DNA of 31,589 nucleotides from JAOAPY01 sp041492185 (GCA_041492185.1 JBGPWL010000053.1:1-31589), one strand, 5' to 3'; numbered from the stretch's first letter, positions 7,548 to 15,914 are shown. Numbers and translations: made by a program. Notes: generated by a model not told the origin, from the letters alone.

Positions 7548-7802
7548 TGTCAAGTCGCAGCTTGACTCATAGTGCATGGAAGTACTCAATCAACCTGACA
7601 ACAATCAGCGCATTGGACGCTATTGACGGTCTCTAATTTTGATGAGACTTACCGATGGTGTGTTCCGGCAATACACCAGACCCCGCCAGCATGGCTCGCC
7701 CGGCAAGGAGGTTCTTGAGAGACCCTGAACTTTAACCCGCCTGGTGTTACTAACAATGTTGGATTTCTCATTGAGGTCGCCGTCGTAGAGAGCACCGGGC
7801 TG

Positions 7803-8783
7803 GTGTACGCAGCCGGAGGCAGCAATAAGGTGGCTGTCATCGATCCAAATACAAATGCGATCGTGGCTGTAGCTCTGTCGCCCACGTCTGGCGGAACCGA
7901 CTTCGCGCTGGTCAATCAATCGACCGGGTTGGTTTACATGCGTCAGCAGTCCAATATCGTCGTGATCGATGGCCGGTCGGCGAGTGCGACTTTTAATCAG
8001 GCGCTTCCTTCATTAAGTTTCCCGGGTTATGCGATCCGGTCTCTTGCTCTCGATGAGACGCGGGGATTGCTCTATATGACCAGCGTCACGACTGGAGCAC
8101 CGCCAGTCCAGGGTCACATCTTGATCTTCGATGCTAATCCCGTTAGTGCCACCTTTCATCAGATGTTGCACGACATTGCGACGCCAGCAAATTCACCGAC
8201 TCTGGGCATTGCCGTTAACCCGCTGACGAACAAGATCTATTTAGGCACACAAGGCAACGGTCCCGGTGGACTGTCGGGCATATTCGTCCTGGACGGTGCA
8301 ACTCTGAGTCTCAACCGGATTGCAGGAACAGTCCCATCTCTTGAGGTCGAAGTCAATGTAACGTCCAATCTCGTCTACGCAACTTCAAATGGCAACAGGC
8401 TCACTGCTGTTGACGGCGCTACGAATACCCTGCTGGCATTGATTCCAATGCCGGGCCTAATAACCAGTTCTTTAAGTTTTTCTGAGAGGCTGGCAATCAA
8501 CGGCATCACCGGCCGCGTTTATGTCCAGAGTTCGGATGTCTTGTCGCCAGGAAAAGTGATTGTGGTCGATGGTGATCGTTCGAGTTCGAATTTCAATACT
8601 GTTTTGACGGCAATCACAGTTGGCCGTGATAGCAACTCAATCCTGGTTGACGAAGGCTTGAACCGAATTCTAACCACGTCCATTTTTGATTTTGGAACGT
8701 ATGGAACCACCATCATCGATGGAGCCACCAATGCAGTGATCGCCACTGTTCCCGCGAACGATTGGTGCTTCGACACTCAGTGA
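7803..8783 (+). CDS. YVTN-type beta-propeller protein, N-terminal fragment (broken gene)
   Basis: The frame encodes successive propeller blades with the signature IDGATN (VVIDGRSAS, VLDGATLS, AVDGATNT, IIDGATNA) and alternating TNKIYLGT-like strands, as in secreted YVTN/YncE-like proteins. The first usable start is a GTG at 7803, but blade-like sequence continues upstream in frame to about 7719, where a stop occurs. No ATG, ribosome site or signal peptide is found, so the 5' end appears lost. It stops at 8783 in mid-blade, while the homologous repeats continue in another frame from 8762. This is best read as one propeller gene broken by at least one frameshift or out-of-frame deletion between blades. 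Function would be an extracytoplasmic propeller; ligand unknown. Confidence 0.65.
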   Translation: MYAAGGSNKVAVIDPNTNAIVAVALSPTSGGTDFALVNQSTGLVYMRQQSNIVVIDGRSASATFNQALPSLSFPGYAIRSLALDETRGLLYMTSVTTGAPPVQGHILIFDANPVSATFHQMLHDIATPANSPTLGIAVNPLTNKIYLGTQGNGPGGLSGIFVLDGATLSLNRIAGTVPSLEVEVNVTSNLVYATSNGNRLTAVDGATNTLLALIPMPGLITSSLSFSERLAINGITGRVYVQSSDVLSPGKVIVVDGDRSSSNFNTVLTAITVGRDSNSILVDEGLNRILTTSIFDFGTYGTTIIDGATNAVIATVPANDWCFDTQ

Positions 8784-9703
8784 TAACGAATGTGCTGGTT
8801 GGTAACCGGCCTTTCGGAATCAAAGCCAACGAAACGACCAACAAGATCTACGTGGCCAACTTTGGCAACGGTCCAAATTTTCCGGGCGGCATCTCGGTGA
8901 TTGACGGGACGACTAACACGGTGGTGACCGCTGATGTCAGCGCGTTCCCAATCAACAATCGAGTATTTCTGGATCTGGCAGTTAACGAAATAACTAACAA
9001 AGTCTATTTTTGGCTTCTCAACGGACCGGCCACAATCGGCGTGCTAGATGGGGCAACAAACGTAGCCTCGCAGTTGCCATTATCACTCGGGCCGGTGGCG
9101 AGCATCCGGGTCAACAAGACACTTAATCGCATCTACGTGACCAGCAAGACGGGAATGCTGCATGTTCTGGACGGAGCGACCGATGCGGAAATCGCCACTC
9201 TCACTATTGGTTCTCAAAACCCAACGGACGCTCTCGCTCCCAATATCGTCGTCAACGAGACCACTGGCCAAGTGTTCGTCACGGGTTTTAATAATGGAAC
9301 GGTCACGGTAGTTGACGGAGCTACTAATGGTATTGTTGGAACCGTGCCCGTTGGCAATGGCCCGACTGCCCCGGCTGTCAACGAGTTGACCGACCGCGTC
9401 TACGTGAGCAACTTGAACGATAAGACGCTATCCTTCATTGATGGCGCCACTCTGAGCGTGAAAGCTACGTTGGCGCTACCGATGGGCATCAGGTTCTTGA
9501 GCGTCGATCCCGTCGCGTTGCGAGTTTATGGCGTAGCCGATCTTGCAGATGAGAAGGGTGGAATCGTAGTCATCGCCGATGCAAATCTTCCGGCCACGAA
9601 GAACGACTGCAAGAACGGAGGGTGGCAATTCAGAACAAATGCAGCCGGCGAGCGATTCCAGAATCAGGGCCAGTGCATTCAGTACTTCAATACGGGCAAG
9701 TAG
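8762..9703 (+). CDS. YVTN-type beta-propeller protein, C-terminal fragment with CKNGGW tail
   Basis: This continues the propeller in the -1 frame relative to the preceding fragment. Blades include GISVIDGTTN, GVLDGATN, HVLDGATD, VVDGATNG and SFIDGATL, with TNKIYVANFG, TGQVFVTGF and TDRVYVSNL strands. The first codon is a TTG in mid-blade, without a ribosome site or signal, so this is not an independent gene start. The protein ends with DCKNGGWQF and NQGQC, a short two-cysteine C-terminal module common on secreted repeat proteins. The downstream terminator is intact. Together the two fragments cover at least ten blades. Whether the break is real or a sequencing error cannot be told from one sequence. 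Confidence 0.65.
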   Translation: MVLRHSVITNVLVGNRPFGIKANETTNKIYVANFGNGPNFPGGISVIDGTTNTVVTADVSAFPINNRVFLDLAVNEITNKVYFWLLNGPATIGVLDGATNVASQLPLSLGPVASIRVNKTLNRIYVTSKTGMLHVLDGATDAEIATLTIGSQNPTDALAPNIVVNETTGQVFVTGFNNGTVTVVDGATNGIVGTVPVGNGPTAPAVNELTDRVYVSNLNDKTLSFIDGATLSVKATLALPMGIRFLSVDPVALRVYGVADLADEKGGIVVIADANLPATKNDCKNGGWQFRTNAAGERFQNQGQCIQYFNTGK

Positions 9704-9736
9704 TCCGATCCAAATCAATAATTGCCTGAATCAAGA

Positions 9737-9768
9737 AAGGGCCCGCATCAGAGTTGCGGGCCCTTCTT
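9737..9768. terminator. Intrinsic terminator between convergent genes
   Basis: An 11-bp perfect stem AAGGGCCCGCA / TGCGGGCCCTT at 9737-9747 and 9755-9765 has a 7-nt loop and is followed by CTTC. It lies between the 3' ends of the propeller gene (plus) and the FTR1 gene (minus). On the minus strand the stem is followed by a mixed A/T stretch, so it may act in both directions. Confidence 0.8.
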
Positions 9769-9800
9769 CGCCAAGCTTCGTTATGAACACAGAAAAACTA

Positions 9801-10655
9801 TCAACTGCCTTGCAGCTTTGGCTCTGGAGTGGAACGCGTCGATCGCCACGAAAGCAGGCGGTCGGTAATCCAGGCTCCAAACAACCAAATCGCGCAAATC
9901 GCCACCATCACCAGCGAAAACCATTTGCCATACATCCCGTCCGGCGAGAACCTCTCCGTGGCGGCGTGCAGCGCGTCGCTGTTTGGCAGCAATCCTGCTT
10001 CGGCGTATTCGTGGAAAGTATAGACCGCAACCTGCGCCATAAACAGCAAGAGAAAAATTCCGGTGACCTGAAAGAAGCGCTTCACATTGATCAAATGACC
10101 GAAGCGCGCCCAGGCCCAGGCCATACCCGCGGCGGCACAGAGTCCGAGCAGCGCGCCGCTGATCATGCGAGGCTGGCGCACCTGCAAAAGCATCAGCGCC
10201 GTCTCCATGCCTTCGCGCGTGATGATCAGAAAAGTGAAGAGAAAGACTCCGGCAAGCGCTGCGACGCGTGAAGTGCGCGAAGAGACGGAACCGAGTCGCT
10301 GCTGCATCTTCTCTCTTAACTTCGGACCGGTGCGCCACATGTGAATGACCAGTGTAGCCACCATCACTATGGCCACCGTTCCCAGAATGGCTTCACGCAA
10401 CGATTCATTTCCCAAAAACTGACTGACGTAAAAAGCTGCTCTCTGTCCAAAGACACTCTTCAACACGGAGTCGTCGACGCCATAACGGAGCACGTAACCA
10501 AGTCCGGCGCTGGCCGAAAGCGCGACCGCAATCGCGACATAGACCGCGGCAGAAAGCCGGCGCAACCCGGCCTTGCGCAGATAAGAGAGAATCACCGCCA
10601 CGAGCAGGAATGACTCGAATCCCTCGCGCAGGATGATGATGAAGGAACTAAACAT
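9801..10655 (-). CDS. FTR1-family iron permease
   Basis: A 284-residue integral membrane protein. The ATG at 10653-10655 (MFSSFIIILREGFE) is chosen because upstream in-frame sequence is not membrane-like and would displace the first helix. The two iron-binding REGxE motifs are present: REGFE at 10-14 in the first helix and REGME at 147-151 in the fourth. About seven hydrophobic helices are visible, the normal FTR1/EfeU topology and length. The family imports ferric iron, usually with a partner ferroxidase or EfeO/EfeB; no such partner lies adjacent here, so it may act alone or with a distant partner. A dyad resembling a Fur box lies about 100 bp upstream. Confidence 0.88.
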   Translation of the reverse strand: MFSSFIIILREGFESFLLVAVILSYLRKAGLRRLSAAVYVAIAVALSASAGLGYVLRYGVDDSVLKSVFGQRAAFYVSQFLGNESLREAILGTVAIVMVATLVIHMWRTGPKLREKMQQRLGSVSSRTSRVAALAGVFLFTFLIITREGMETALMLLQVRQPRMISGALLGLCAAAGMAWAWARFGHLINVKRFFQVTGIFLLLFMAQVAVYTFHEYAEAGLLPNSDALHAATERFSPDGMYGKWFSLVMVAICAIWLFGAWITDRLLSWRSTRSTPEPKLQGS

Positions 10656-10755
10656 GATTGCCTTTCTAAAGGTCAGGCCATGGCATCTGCCAGACCCGAA
10701 AGCTGCAAACCCGGGAATCACGGCCGAGGAGCCGTTCGATTAGAAATTGTACCCT

Positions 10756-10776
10756 AATTGAAAATAGATTTCAATT
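10756..10776 (-). promoter_or_regulatory. Fur-like operator upstream of the FTR1 gene
   Basis: AATTGAAA-ATAGA-TTTCAATT is a perfect 8-5-8 dyad. It contains TGAAAAT-A-GATTTCA at 10759-10773, close to a 7-1-7 Fur-type box (six of seven positions complementary). It lies in the 163-bp gap upstream of the iron permease in a locally AT-rich stretch. Fur control is inferred from motif and gene function; a generic A/T dyad is the alternative. Confidence 0.45.
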
Positions 10777-10818
10777 TCAATTTAAGGAGGGCGAGTTTTA
10801 TCGAGCCGGGCACAGCCA

Positions 10819-12378
10819 CTATTGCGGAATTACTGGGAGAATCACGAGGTCGGCGCGCAGCGGGCCTAATTCCGTAGTCGCAGTGAAGCGCAAGGGCAGT
10901 CGCCGGTCATCGTCGCTGACCCAGGCCCGCAGAGCGAATTTGTCACTCTGCGGATCATCAGTAGTCAATGACAATTGAATCGCGCGAATCCTTTGCGACC
11001 CGATCTGAATGGTCTCGCGACGCAGCGAAGTGATGAACAGAGTCTTGGGCCGGTTATTTACCAGGATGGAAAGAGCACTACGTTTCGGCGGCGCGAGATC
11101 CATCGCGCGAATCGCGTAAAACGTCGAGAGATAGTCGTGCGTGCCAATCGGAATGTCGATCTTCTGACCCTTGTCTGACGTGGCGCTGCCGTAATCCTGG
11201 TTAAGAGTCAAAATCACGCGGGCTTTTTTCTGGCCCTCAATAAGATTCAATTCCGAGCGAAAAGGAAGCAAAGTCTTCGCGTCAATGTATGAGGTGAACT
11301 GATCGTTGGCAGAAAACAGACGCTGCGCCGCGTTGGTTGTCTGCGCGCTGGCCGTGAACATCAAACCGTCGTGATCGAAATAACGCGCATGCGCGCGCAC
11401 TTGATACGAAACGAGCGCGACTGCCTCTGAACCACCGCCCACGTAAAGTTGATAATTGAGTTGCTCACCAACCTTAAACGGCAGACCAGCGAGCGGATCT
11501 TCCGGCGGCGCAGTTGCGATGACCAAAGGCGGCGATTGTCGCGCCGGAGTGACGGAGACTTTCGCAGGCGGAGTAGACTTTGCCGCCGCAGGCGCAGTGA
11601 GTTGCCAACCGGCAAGCTCAGCTCGTACGTCGCCCGACGAAAGTCTCGCCGTTACCACCAGCGGCAAGTGCCGTTCGTCGTCACTGAAATAGATGCGTAT
11701 GCGATAGTCGTTCGCCGCGGAGTTGTTGGCCACGCGCAGCTCTGAGACGATCGCGTTGAACGAGCCGACGTTCGTGCGGATCGTTTCATGACCCTTGACC
11801 CTTAGTTCGGCGCGGTATTCCTGAGAATTAGCACGAGCGGCGAAGGAATAACTTGACCCGTCGCTGAGTGGCAATCCCCGCAACCGATACAGCGCGGAAA
11901 GCAAATCATAGGCGCCGGCAACGTCGCTGGTAATCAACTTTTCCGAAACCGGAGTTGAACTCGCCGGTTGACTTTGGTCGCTTGAAGTATCTGCACCAGG
12001 AGCCGCTTCGCGCACGATCTCCTGCGTGCGAAAGGGTAGACCGGTCGCTGGATCGACATACGAGATGTAATCATTGTTAAGCGCGTAGAGCGCAGCGGAA
12101 ACCATGCCGGTGGTTTCGATGTGCCCGCGAAGCTGAATCGCGTCGCGACCGAAGAATGTGCCGCGGCCTGCGATGAAGAGTTCGACGTGAGCCGCGCTGA
12201 CGAAACTTGAAAATGAAACGTTATAGGTCAGACGCTCGCCAACGCGATAAGGGGCGTCGGAGAACGGAAGTGCGGCTACTTCATTTTTCCGTTGAGCGAC
12301 GGCGGGCAACACCAACGCGGTGAGGATGATTGAAAAGATCGCTATCGCGAATAGGAAACGTTTCAAATTCCGGGTCAC
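10819..12378 (-). CDS. Secreted protein with two tandem DUF3108 domains
   Basis: A 519-residue protein with a signal peptide (LKRFLFAIAIFSIILTALVL, cleavage after AVAQ near 29). Two homologous halves follow: about 38-255, starting PYRVGERLTYNV, and about 295-517, starting LPFKVGEQLNYQL. Both contain the DUF3108 pattern: a beta-rich stretch, then NNDYISYVD / NDQFTSYID, LPFRTQE / LPFRSEL, DLLSALYRLR / DYLSTFYAIR, and a closing strand (YFSDDERHLPLVV / WVSDDDRRLPLRF). Single DUF3108 proteins are about half this length, so this is an internal duplication joined by a proline- and alanine-rich linker. The start is a GTG with a poor ribosome site. DUF3108 has no agreed biochemical role; an envelope location is inferred from the signal peptide. 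Confidence 0.8.
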   Translation of the reverse strand: MTRNLKRFLFAIAIFSIILTALVLPAVAQRKNEVAALPFSDAPYRVGERLTYNVSFSSFVSAAHVELFIAGRGTFFGRDAIQLRGHIETTGMVSAALYALNNDYISYVDPATGLPFRTQEIVREAAPGADTSSDQSQPASSTPVSEKLITSDVAGAYDLLSALYRLRGLPLSDGSSYSFAARANSQEYRAELRVKGHETIRTNVGSFNAIVSELRVANNSAANDYRIRIYFSDDERHLPLVVTARLSSGDVRAELAGWQLTAPAAAKSTPPAKVSVTPARQSPPLVIATAPPEDPLAGLPFKVGEQLNYQLYVGGGSEAVALVSYQVRAHARYFDHDGLMFTASAQTTNAAQRLFSANDQFTSYIDAKTLLPFRSELNLIEGQKKARVILTLNQDYGSATSDKGQKIDIPIGTHDYLSTFYAIRAMDLAPPKRSALSILVNNRPKTLFITSLRRETIQIGSQRIRAIQLSLTTDDPQSDKFALRAWVSDDDRRLPLRFTATTELGPLRADLVILPVIPQ

Positions 12379-12487
12379 CTTTGCATGATAATGTTTAAGT
12401 CAGCGTGAGGGCAAATACGACTGCCCCGCAAGTTACACGCTGCGCGCCGGCGAGAGTTCCTGTTTGCTGCACCTGGCCGCGAATTCG

Positions 12488-13213
12488 TTAAGCTCCCTCA
12501 ATCTCTGCCACAACTTTCCGCGCCGCTTCAACCGGATCTGCTGCGTCGATTATGGGCCGTCCGACCACGAGATAATCCGAGCCCGCCCGGATTGCCTCAG
12601 CGGGAGTCGTCAGGCGCTTTTGATCGTGCGGTGTTATGCCTGAGGGTCGGACACCCGGCGTGACGATCAGAAAGCCTTCCCTGGCGACGGCGGAGCGCAC
12701 TGAAACCACTTCGAGTGGCGAGGCGACGACGCCATCCAGACCACTCGCAGCGGCCAATTGCGCGAGCGCGGTGACCTGTTGCTCAGGACCATTTACGACA
12801 CCGATTTCCGACAACACTTTTTCATTAACGCTGGTCAGCAGTGTGACGCCAATGATCTTGGGACGCACCAGGCGCTCGCGCTCGGAAACTTCAGTGACTG
12901 CATCGGCAGTGCGGCGCATCATTTCGGTGCCGCCGAAAGTATGCACGTTGAAGATGGACACGCCGTGTCGCGCAGCTTCCACGCCGGCGGCGGCGACCGT
13001 GTTGGGAATGTCGTGATACTTGAGATCGAGAAACACGCGCCCGCCCGCATGAATGATCTCGCGGACGATTGCCGGCCCGGCGGCGGTGAAGAGTTGCATC
13101 CCGATCTTGAACATCGCGACTACTCCACGCAGCGCATTGAAGAGTTCGCGCGCGCGCGGCGCCGTTTCTACATCGAGTGCGACGATTAGTTTGTCTTGTG
13201 ACCTGATATTCAT
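12488..13213 (-). CDS. pyrF: Orotidine 5'-phosphate decarboxylase
   Basis: A 241-residue (beta/alpha)8 barrel enzyme that converts OMP to UMP, the last step of de novo UMP synthesis. Seen features are LIVALDV at the first strand, the catalytic DLKYHDIPNT at 63-72 (D63, K65, D68), the TPGVRP phosphate-binding loop, and DYLVVGRPI near the end. Length is typical of the bacterial class I family. It lies downstream of pyrD on the same strand, separated by a palindromic repeat of about 85 bp, so the two were probably one operon before the repeat entered. Confidence 0.96.
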   Translation of the reverse strand: MNIRSQDKLIVALDVETAPRARELFNALRGVVAMFKIGMQLFTAAGPAIVREIIHAGGRVFLDLKYHDIPNTVAAAGVEAARHGVSIFNVHTFGGTEMMRRTADAVTEVSERERLVRPKIIGVTLLTSVNEKVLSEIGVVNGPEQQVTALAQLAAASGLDGVVASPLEVVSVRSAVAREGFLIVTPGVRPSGITPHDQKRLTTPAEAIRAGSDYLVVGRPIIDAADPVEAARKVVAEIEGA

Positions 13214-13225
13214 CGGATAGATTCA

Positions 13226-13311
13226 AACGTAAAGGCCGCAAAGGTCGTCGCAGAGTAACGCAAAGCGAATTTCTTTGCGCCCTTTGCGCAGACCTTCGCG
13301 TCCTTTGCGTT
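13226..13311. repeat. Imperfect palindrome built of CGCAAAG units, between pyrD and pyrF
   Basis: The left half reads AACGTAAAGG, CGCAAAGG, AACGCAAAG; the right half is its approximate reverse complement (CTTTGCGCCCTTTGCG, TCCTTTGCGTT). It fills the pyrD-pyrF spacer. It is an interspersed element or structured spacer with no coding capacity. Confidence 0.7.
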
Positions 13312-13322
13312 AGACTCTTGAA

Positions 13323-14435
13323 TCAGTATCTCATGCCAGCGCGACAACCGACCGCTTCATCAAGCGAACTGAAACCTTCACGCTCCAGAATTTCGGCGAG
13401 TCCTTCGTTGATTCGTCGCGCCACACTCGGGCCTTCATAGATGAATCCGGTGTAGAGCTGAACCAGACTCGCGCCGGCGCAGATTTTTTCCCACGCATCT
13501 TCGGCCGTAAAGATTCCCCCAACACCGATCAGAGTCAGCGAGCCGCGCGTTAGACGATACAGGCTCGCAATGATCTGTGTCGAGCGACGCTGTAGCGGCG
13601 CCCCACTCAATCCTCCTTCACCGCAGTCCTCTATCTTCCCCGGCGGAGTTTGCAGGCCGCCGCGTTCAACGCTCGTATTTGTTGCGATTATTCCCGCAAC
13701 GTTCGTACGCTTCGCAACGTCTACGATCATTTCCAAATCTTCCTGATTAAGATCCGGAGCGATCTTAACCAGCAAAGGCACTGCCAGCTCGCGCGGGTGT
13801 CCGGCAATCAGTTCCTGGTTTCTTTTCTGCAAGGCGCTCAACAGGCTTTCAAGTTCGTAGGCTCGTTGCAGCTCTCGCAAGCCGGGAGTGTTTGGCGAGC
13901 TGACATTGACGGCAATGTAATCAGCGACCGGGTGAATTGTCTCAAAGCATTTCAGGTAGTCGGAAACCGCATCTTCAATCGGCGTTGCTTTGCTCTTGCC
14001 GATGCTCACTCCAAGGATGCAGTCGGGACGATGTCTTTTAACGCGCGCGACAAGGGCCTCCGCGCCGTCGTTGTTGAAGCCAGCGCGGTTGATCAGCGCT
14101 TTGTCGAGCGGCAAACGAAACAGACGGGGCCGAACATTGCCTGGCTGGGGCTGATAAGTCACCGTGCCGGCTTCGATGAAGCCAAAGCCAAGCGCCGCGA
14201 GACCCTGTAAGGCAATTCCATCTTTATCGAAGCCCGCCGCGAGACCAACCGGATTTGCGAATGTCAGACCGAAGCGTGGAAGTTCGCCAAACGGTGAGCG
14301 ATTGAATCGTTTGGCAACGAAATCTCTTGCAATGCGGGTTCCGAGGGCGAAGGGAAGCGAATGCAGCGCCAGCTCGTGAGCTGTCTCCGGTGGCAGGCGA
14401 AAGAGTATTGGGCGCAGCAATGATCGATAGAGCAT
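13323..14435 (-). CDS. pyrD: Dihydroorotate dehydrogenase, quinone-dependent (class 2)
   Basis: A 370-residue FMN enzyme that oxidises dihydroorotate to orotate and passes electrons to membrane quinone. The N-terminal helices (LYRSLLRPILFRLPPETAHE) are the class 2 membrane-association extension. NPVGLAAGFDKDG is at about 61-73. VNVSSPNTPGLRELQ carries the class 2 catalytic serine and FMN contacts; LVKIAPDL, IATNTS and GVGGIFTAEDA complete the phosphate and FMN site. The length matches PyrD class 2. It starts a minus-strand unit with pyrF and is divergent from the small secreted protein gene and the pyrR operon. Confidence 0.96.
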   Translation of the reverse strand: MLYRSLLRPILFRLPPETAHELALHSLPFALGTRIARDFVAKRFNRSPFGELPRFGLTFANPVGLAAGFDKDGIALQGLAALGFGFIEAGTVTYQPQPGNVRPRLFRLPLDKALINRAGFNNDGAEALVARVKRHRPDCILGVSIGKSKATPIEDAVSDYLKCFETIHPVADYIAVNVSSPNTPGLRELQRAYELESLLSALQKRNQELIAGHPRELAVPLLVKIAPDLNQEDLEMIVDVAKRTNVAGIIATNTSVERGGLQTPPGKIEDCGEGGLSGAPLQRRSTQIIASLYRLTRGSLTLIGVGGIFTAEDAWEKICAGASLVQLYTGFIYEGPSVARRINEGLAEILEREGFSSLDEAVGCRAGMRY

Positions 14436-14655
14436 GACGGCTATTGATCGCGCTTACTATTCAAACGTGCGAGCCTAACAGAGCGCGCGGAGTGTGACAA
14501 GCGATTCCCAGTAGGTGCCAGGGTTGCTCTGCAAATGTGATGTGGAATAAAGTAGCGTCCGCTTTGAGAGCACATATTAGTCGTAGAATCAGGCAAGAGC
14601 CGCCTTTCCGCAGATGGCTTCATACTTCAACTCAATTTCGGGAGGAAAAGATCCA

Positions 14656-15054
14656 ATGCGCACAAGAAAAGCTTGGCCGGTTTTAGCAGGTTTGGTGTTT
14701 GTCTTCGCTTTCAGTCAGGCCGGCAACGCTCAAAGGGGTCGCTGGGTCCACCTTGGAGATAAGCACGTCGATGGAAAGGTCGACCACGACAAGATTTCCA
14801 TAGGCAGGTCGGACGGAAGATTTCGCCAATTGCAGATTCGCGTCTCAGACGCCGCGGTTGATTTCCAGCGCGTGGTTGTCCATTACGGAAACGGGGAAGA
14901 CGAAGAACTGCAGATCAGGGAAAGAGTCAACGCGGGCGGTCAGACTCGTGCGGTAGACCTTCACGGAAACCGATTCATTAGCAGCGTCGAGTTCTGGTAC
15001 GAAAAAGCGAATTGGGGCTCGCGCCGGCCGACAGTGAGTCTCTACGGACGCTGA
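14656..15054 (+). CDS. Small secreted beta-rich protein, uncharacterised
   Basis: A 132-residue protein from the ATG at 14656 behind GGGAGG. It has a signal peptide (residues 1-25, ending GNAQ). The mature part reads WVHLGDKHVDGKVDHDKI, a short FRQLQIRV strand, a VVVHYGNG strand and TRAVDLHGNRFISSVEFWY, ending VSLYGR. This is a recurring pattern of small periplasmic proteins, possibly related to DUF2541 (YaaI-like), but I am not certain. No catalytic motif or cysteine is seen in the mature part. It is a single gene between the pyrD and pyrR units with its own ribosome site; nothing links it to pyrimidine metabolism. Confidence 0.7.
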   Translation: MRTRKAWPVLAGLVFVFAFSQAGNAQRGRWVHLGDKHVDGKVDHDKISIGRSDGRFRQLQIRVSDAAVDFQRVVVHYGNGEDEELQIRERVNAGGQTRAVDLHGNRFISSVEFWYEKANWGSRRPTVSLYGR

Positions 15055-15147
15055 GTACGGCAGTTTCCTCAAACTTACACGACGTACCGTTTGAGATATC
15101 GTCGCAGTCATTCGGGCCAAGTGCTTGCGTGTCTTCGTCCAGTTGGG

Positions 15148-15287
15148 GGTGATGTCCTAATACACTTCTCTGTGTGATCTCTGTGTTCTCTGTGACTCTG
15201 TGGTGAGTGATTTCGCGCGGTTCTTTCACCACCGAGACACAGAGAACACAGAGGCTGCACAGAGCAAACCCAGAACAGGACACAACT
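15148..15287. mobile_element. MITE-like palindromic element, copy 1, with 8-bp target duplication
   Basis: A non-coding element of about 140 bp. Its ends are imperfect inverted repeats (GGTGATGTCCT at 15148-15158; AGGACACAACT at 15277-15287, read inward). The body is an imperfect palindrome of CTCTGTG units (left arm 15168-15207, right arm about 15222-15264). The octamer CAGTTGGG occurs immediately outside both ends (15140-15147 and 15288-15295), as a target-site duplication would. A second, diverged copy lies at 30844-30994. It separates the secreted protein gene from pyrR. Confidence 0.65.
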
Positions 15288-15296
15288 CAGTTGGGT

Positions 15297-15315
15297 TGAG
15301 GCTTGTCACGCCTCA
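15297..15315 (+). promoter_or_regulatory. Leader hairpin before pyrR (possible attenuator)
   Basis: TGAGGC-TTGTCAC-GCCTCA forms a perfect 6-bp stem with a 7-nt loop and is followed by TCGTTCTTGTT, a moderately T-rich tract, 24 bases before the pyrR start codon. PyrR proteins regulate by binding leader RNA in several bacteria. I do not see a convincing match to the known PyrR-binding loop, so this is suggestive only. Confidence 0.3.
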
Positions 15316-15339
15316 TCGTTCTTGTTAGTATTCCGTGAA

Positions 15340-15912
15340 ATGGAATTCATCGAGAGAGCCCGCATCATGGATGGCCCGCGCATCAATCGGGCGTTGGCGC
15401 GTCTGGCCTCTGAAGTCATTGAGGAAAATCACGGCACAGACGAACTTTATCTTGTCGGAATCAGAAGGCGCGGTGTGCCGTTGGCGGAACGCATGGCTGA
15501 CAAGATTGCGGATCTTGAAGGTGTGCGCCCGCCCGTAGGCATCGTGGACATCACGCTCTATCGTGACGATCTTTCGACAGTGGGCGCCAAGCCGGTCGTA
15601 AATCGCACCGACCTGCCGGGCGACATCGAAGGCCGCAGCATCGTTTTGATAGACGACGTGCTTTACACTGGCCGGACGATCCGCGCGGCTTTGGATCAGT
15701 TGATAGATTTTGGCCGGCCGCGGCGCGTGCAATTGGCTGTGCTTATAGATCGCGGCAAGGAACACCGCGAGTTGCCGATTCAGGCGGATTTCATCGGGAA
15801 ACTTGTGCCGACAAAGAAGAGCGAGATTATTAAAGTGTTGCTCAACGAGTTTGACGAAGAAGAAGGAGTGGTAATTGTCGAGCGGCCGGCAGCGGCAGCG
15901 GAAGCGGTTTGA
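15340..15912 (+). CDS. pyrR: PyrR: pyr operon regulator / uracil phosphoribosyltransferase
   Basis: A 190-residue type I phosphoribosyltransferase. The start is the ATG at 15340 (MEFIERARIMD), not the upstream TTG. The PRPP-binding motif VLIDDVLYTGRT is at 102-113. LVGIRRRGVPLAERM at 39-53 and VDITLYRDDL at 69-78 are typical of PyrR. It is known as a UMP/UTP-sensing regulator of pyr mRNA, with or without UPRTase activity. It heads the pyrR-pyrB-pyrC run, and a perfect intrinsic terminator begins three bases after its stop, in the position where pyr attenuators are found in Bacillus. The C-terminus is alanine-rich and slightly longer than usual. Confidence 0.93.
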   Translation: MEFIERARIMDGPRINRALARLASEVIEENHGTDELYLVGIRRRGVPLAERMADKIADLEGVRPPVGIVDITLYRDDLSTVGAKPVVNRTDLPGDIEGRSIVLIDDVLYTGRTIRAALDQLIDFGRPRRVQLAVLIDRGKEHRELPIQADFIGKLVPTKKSEIIKVLLNEFDEEEGVVIVERPAAAAEAV

Positions 15913-15914
15913 AG

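Noticed and set aside
13226..13311. Tandem CGCAAAG words considered as a CRISPR-like array
   Set aside because: Units are short, irregular and palindromically arranged; there are no constant repeats with unique spacers and no cas genes.
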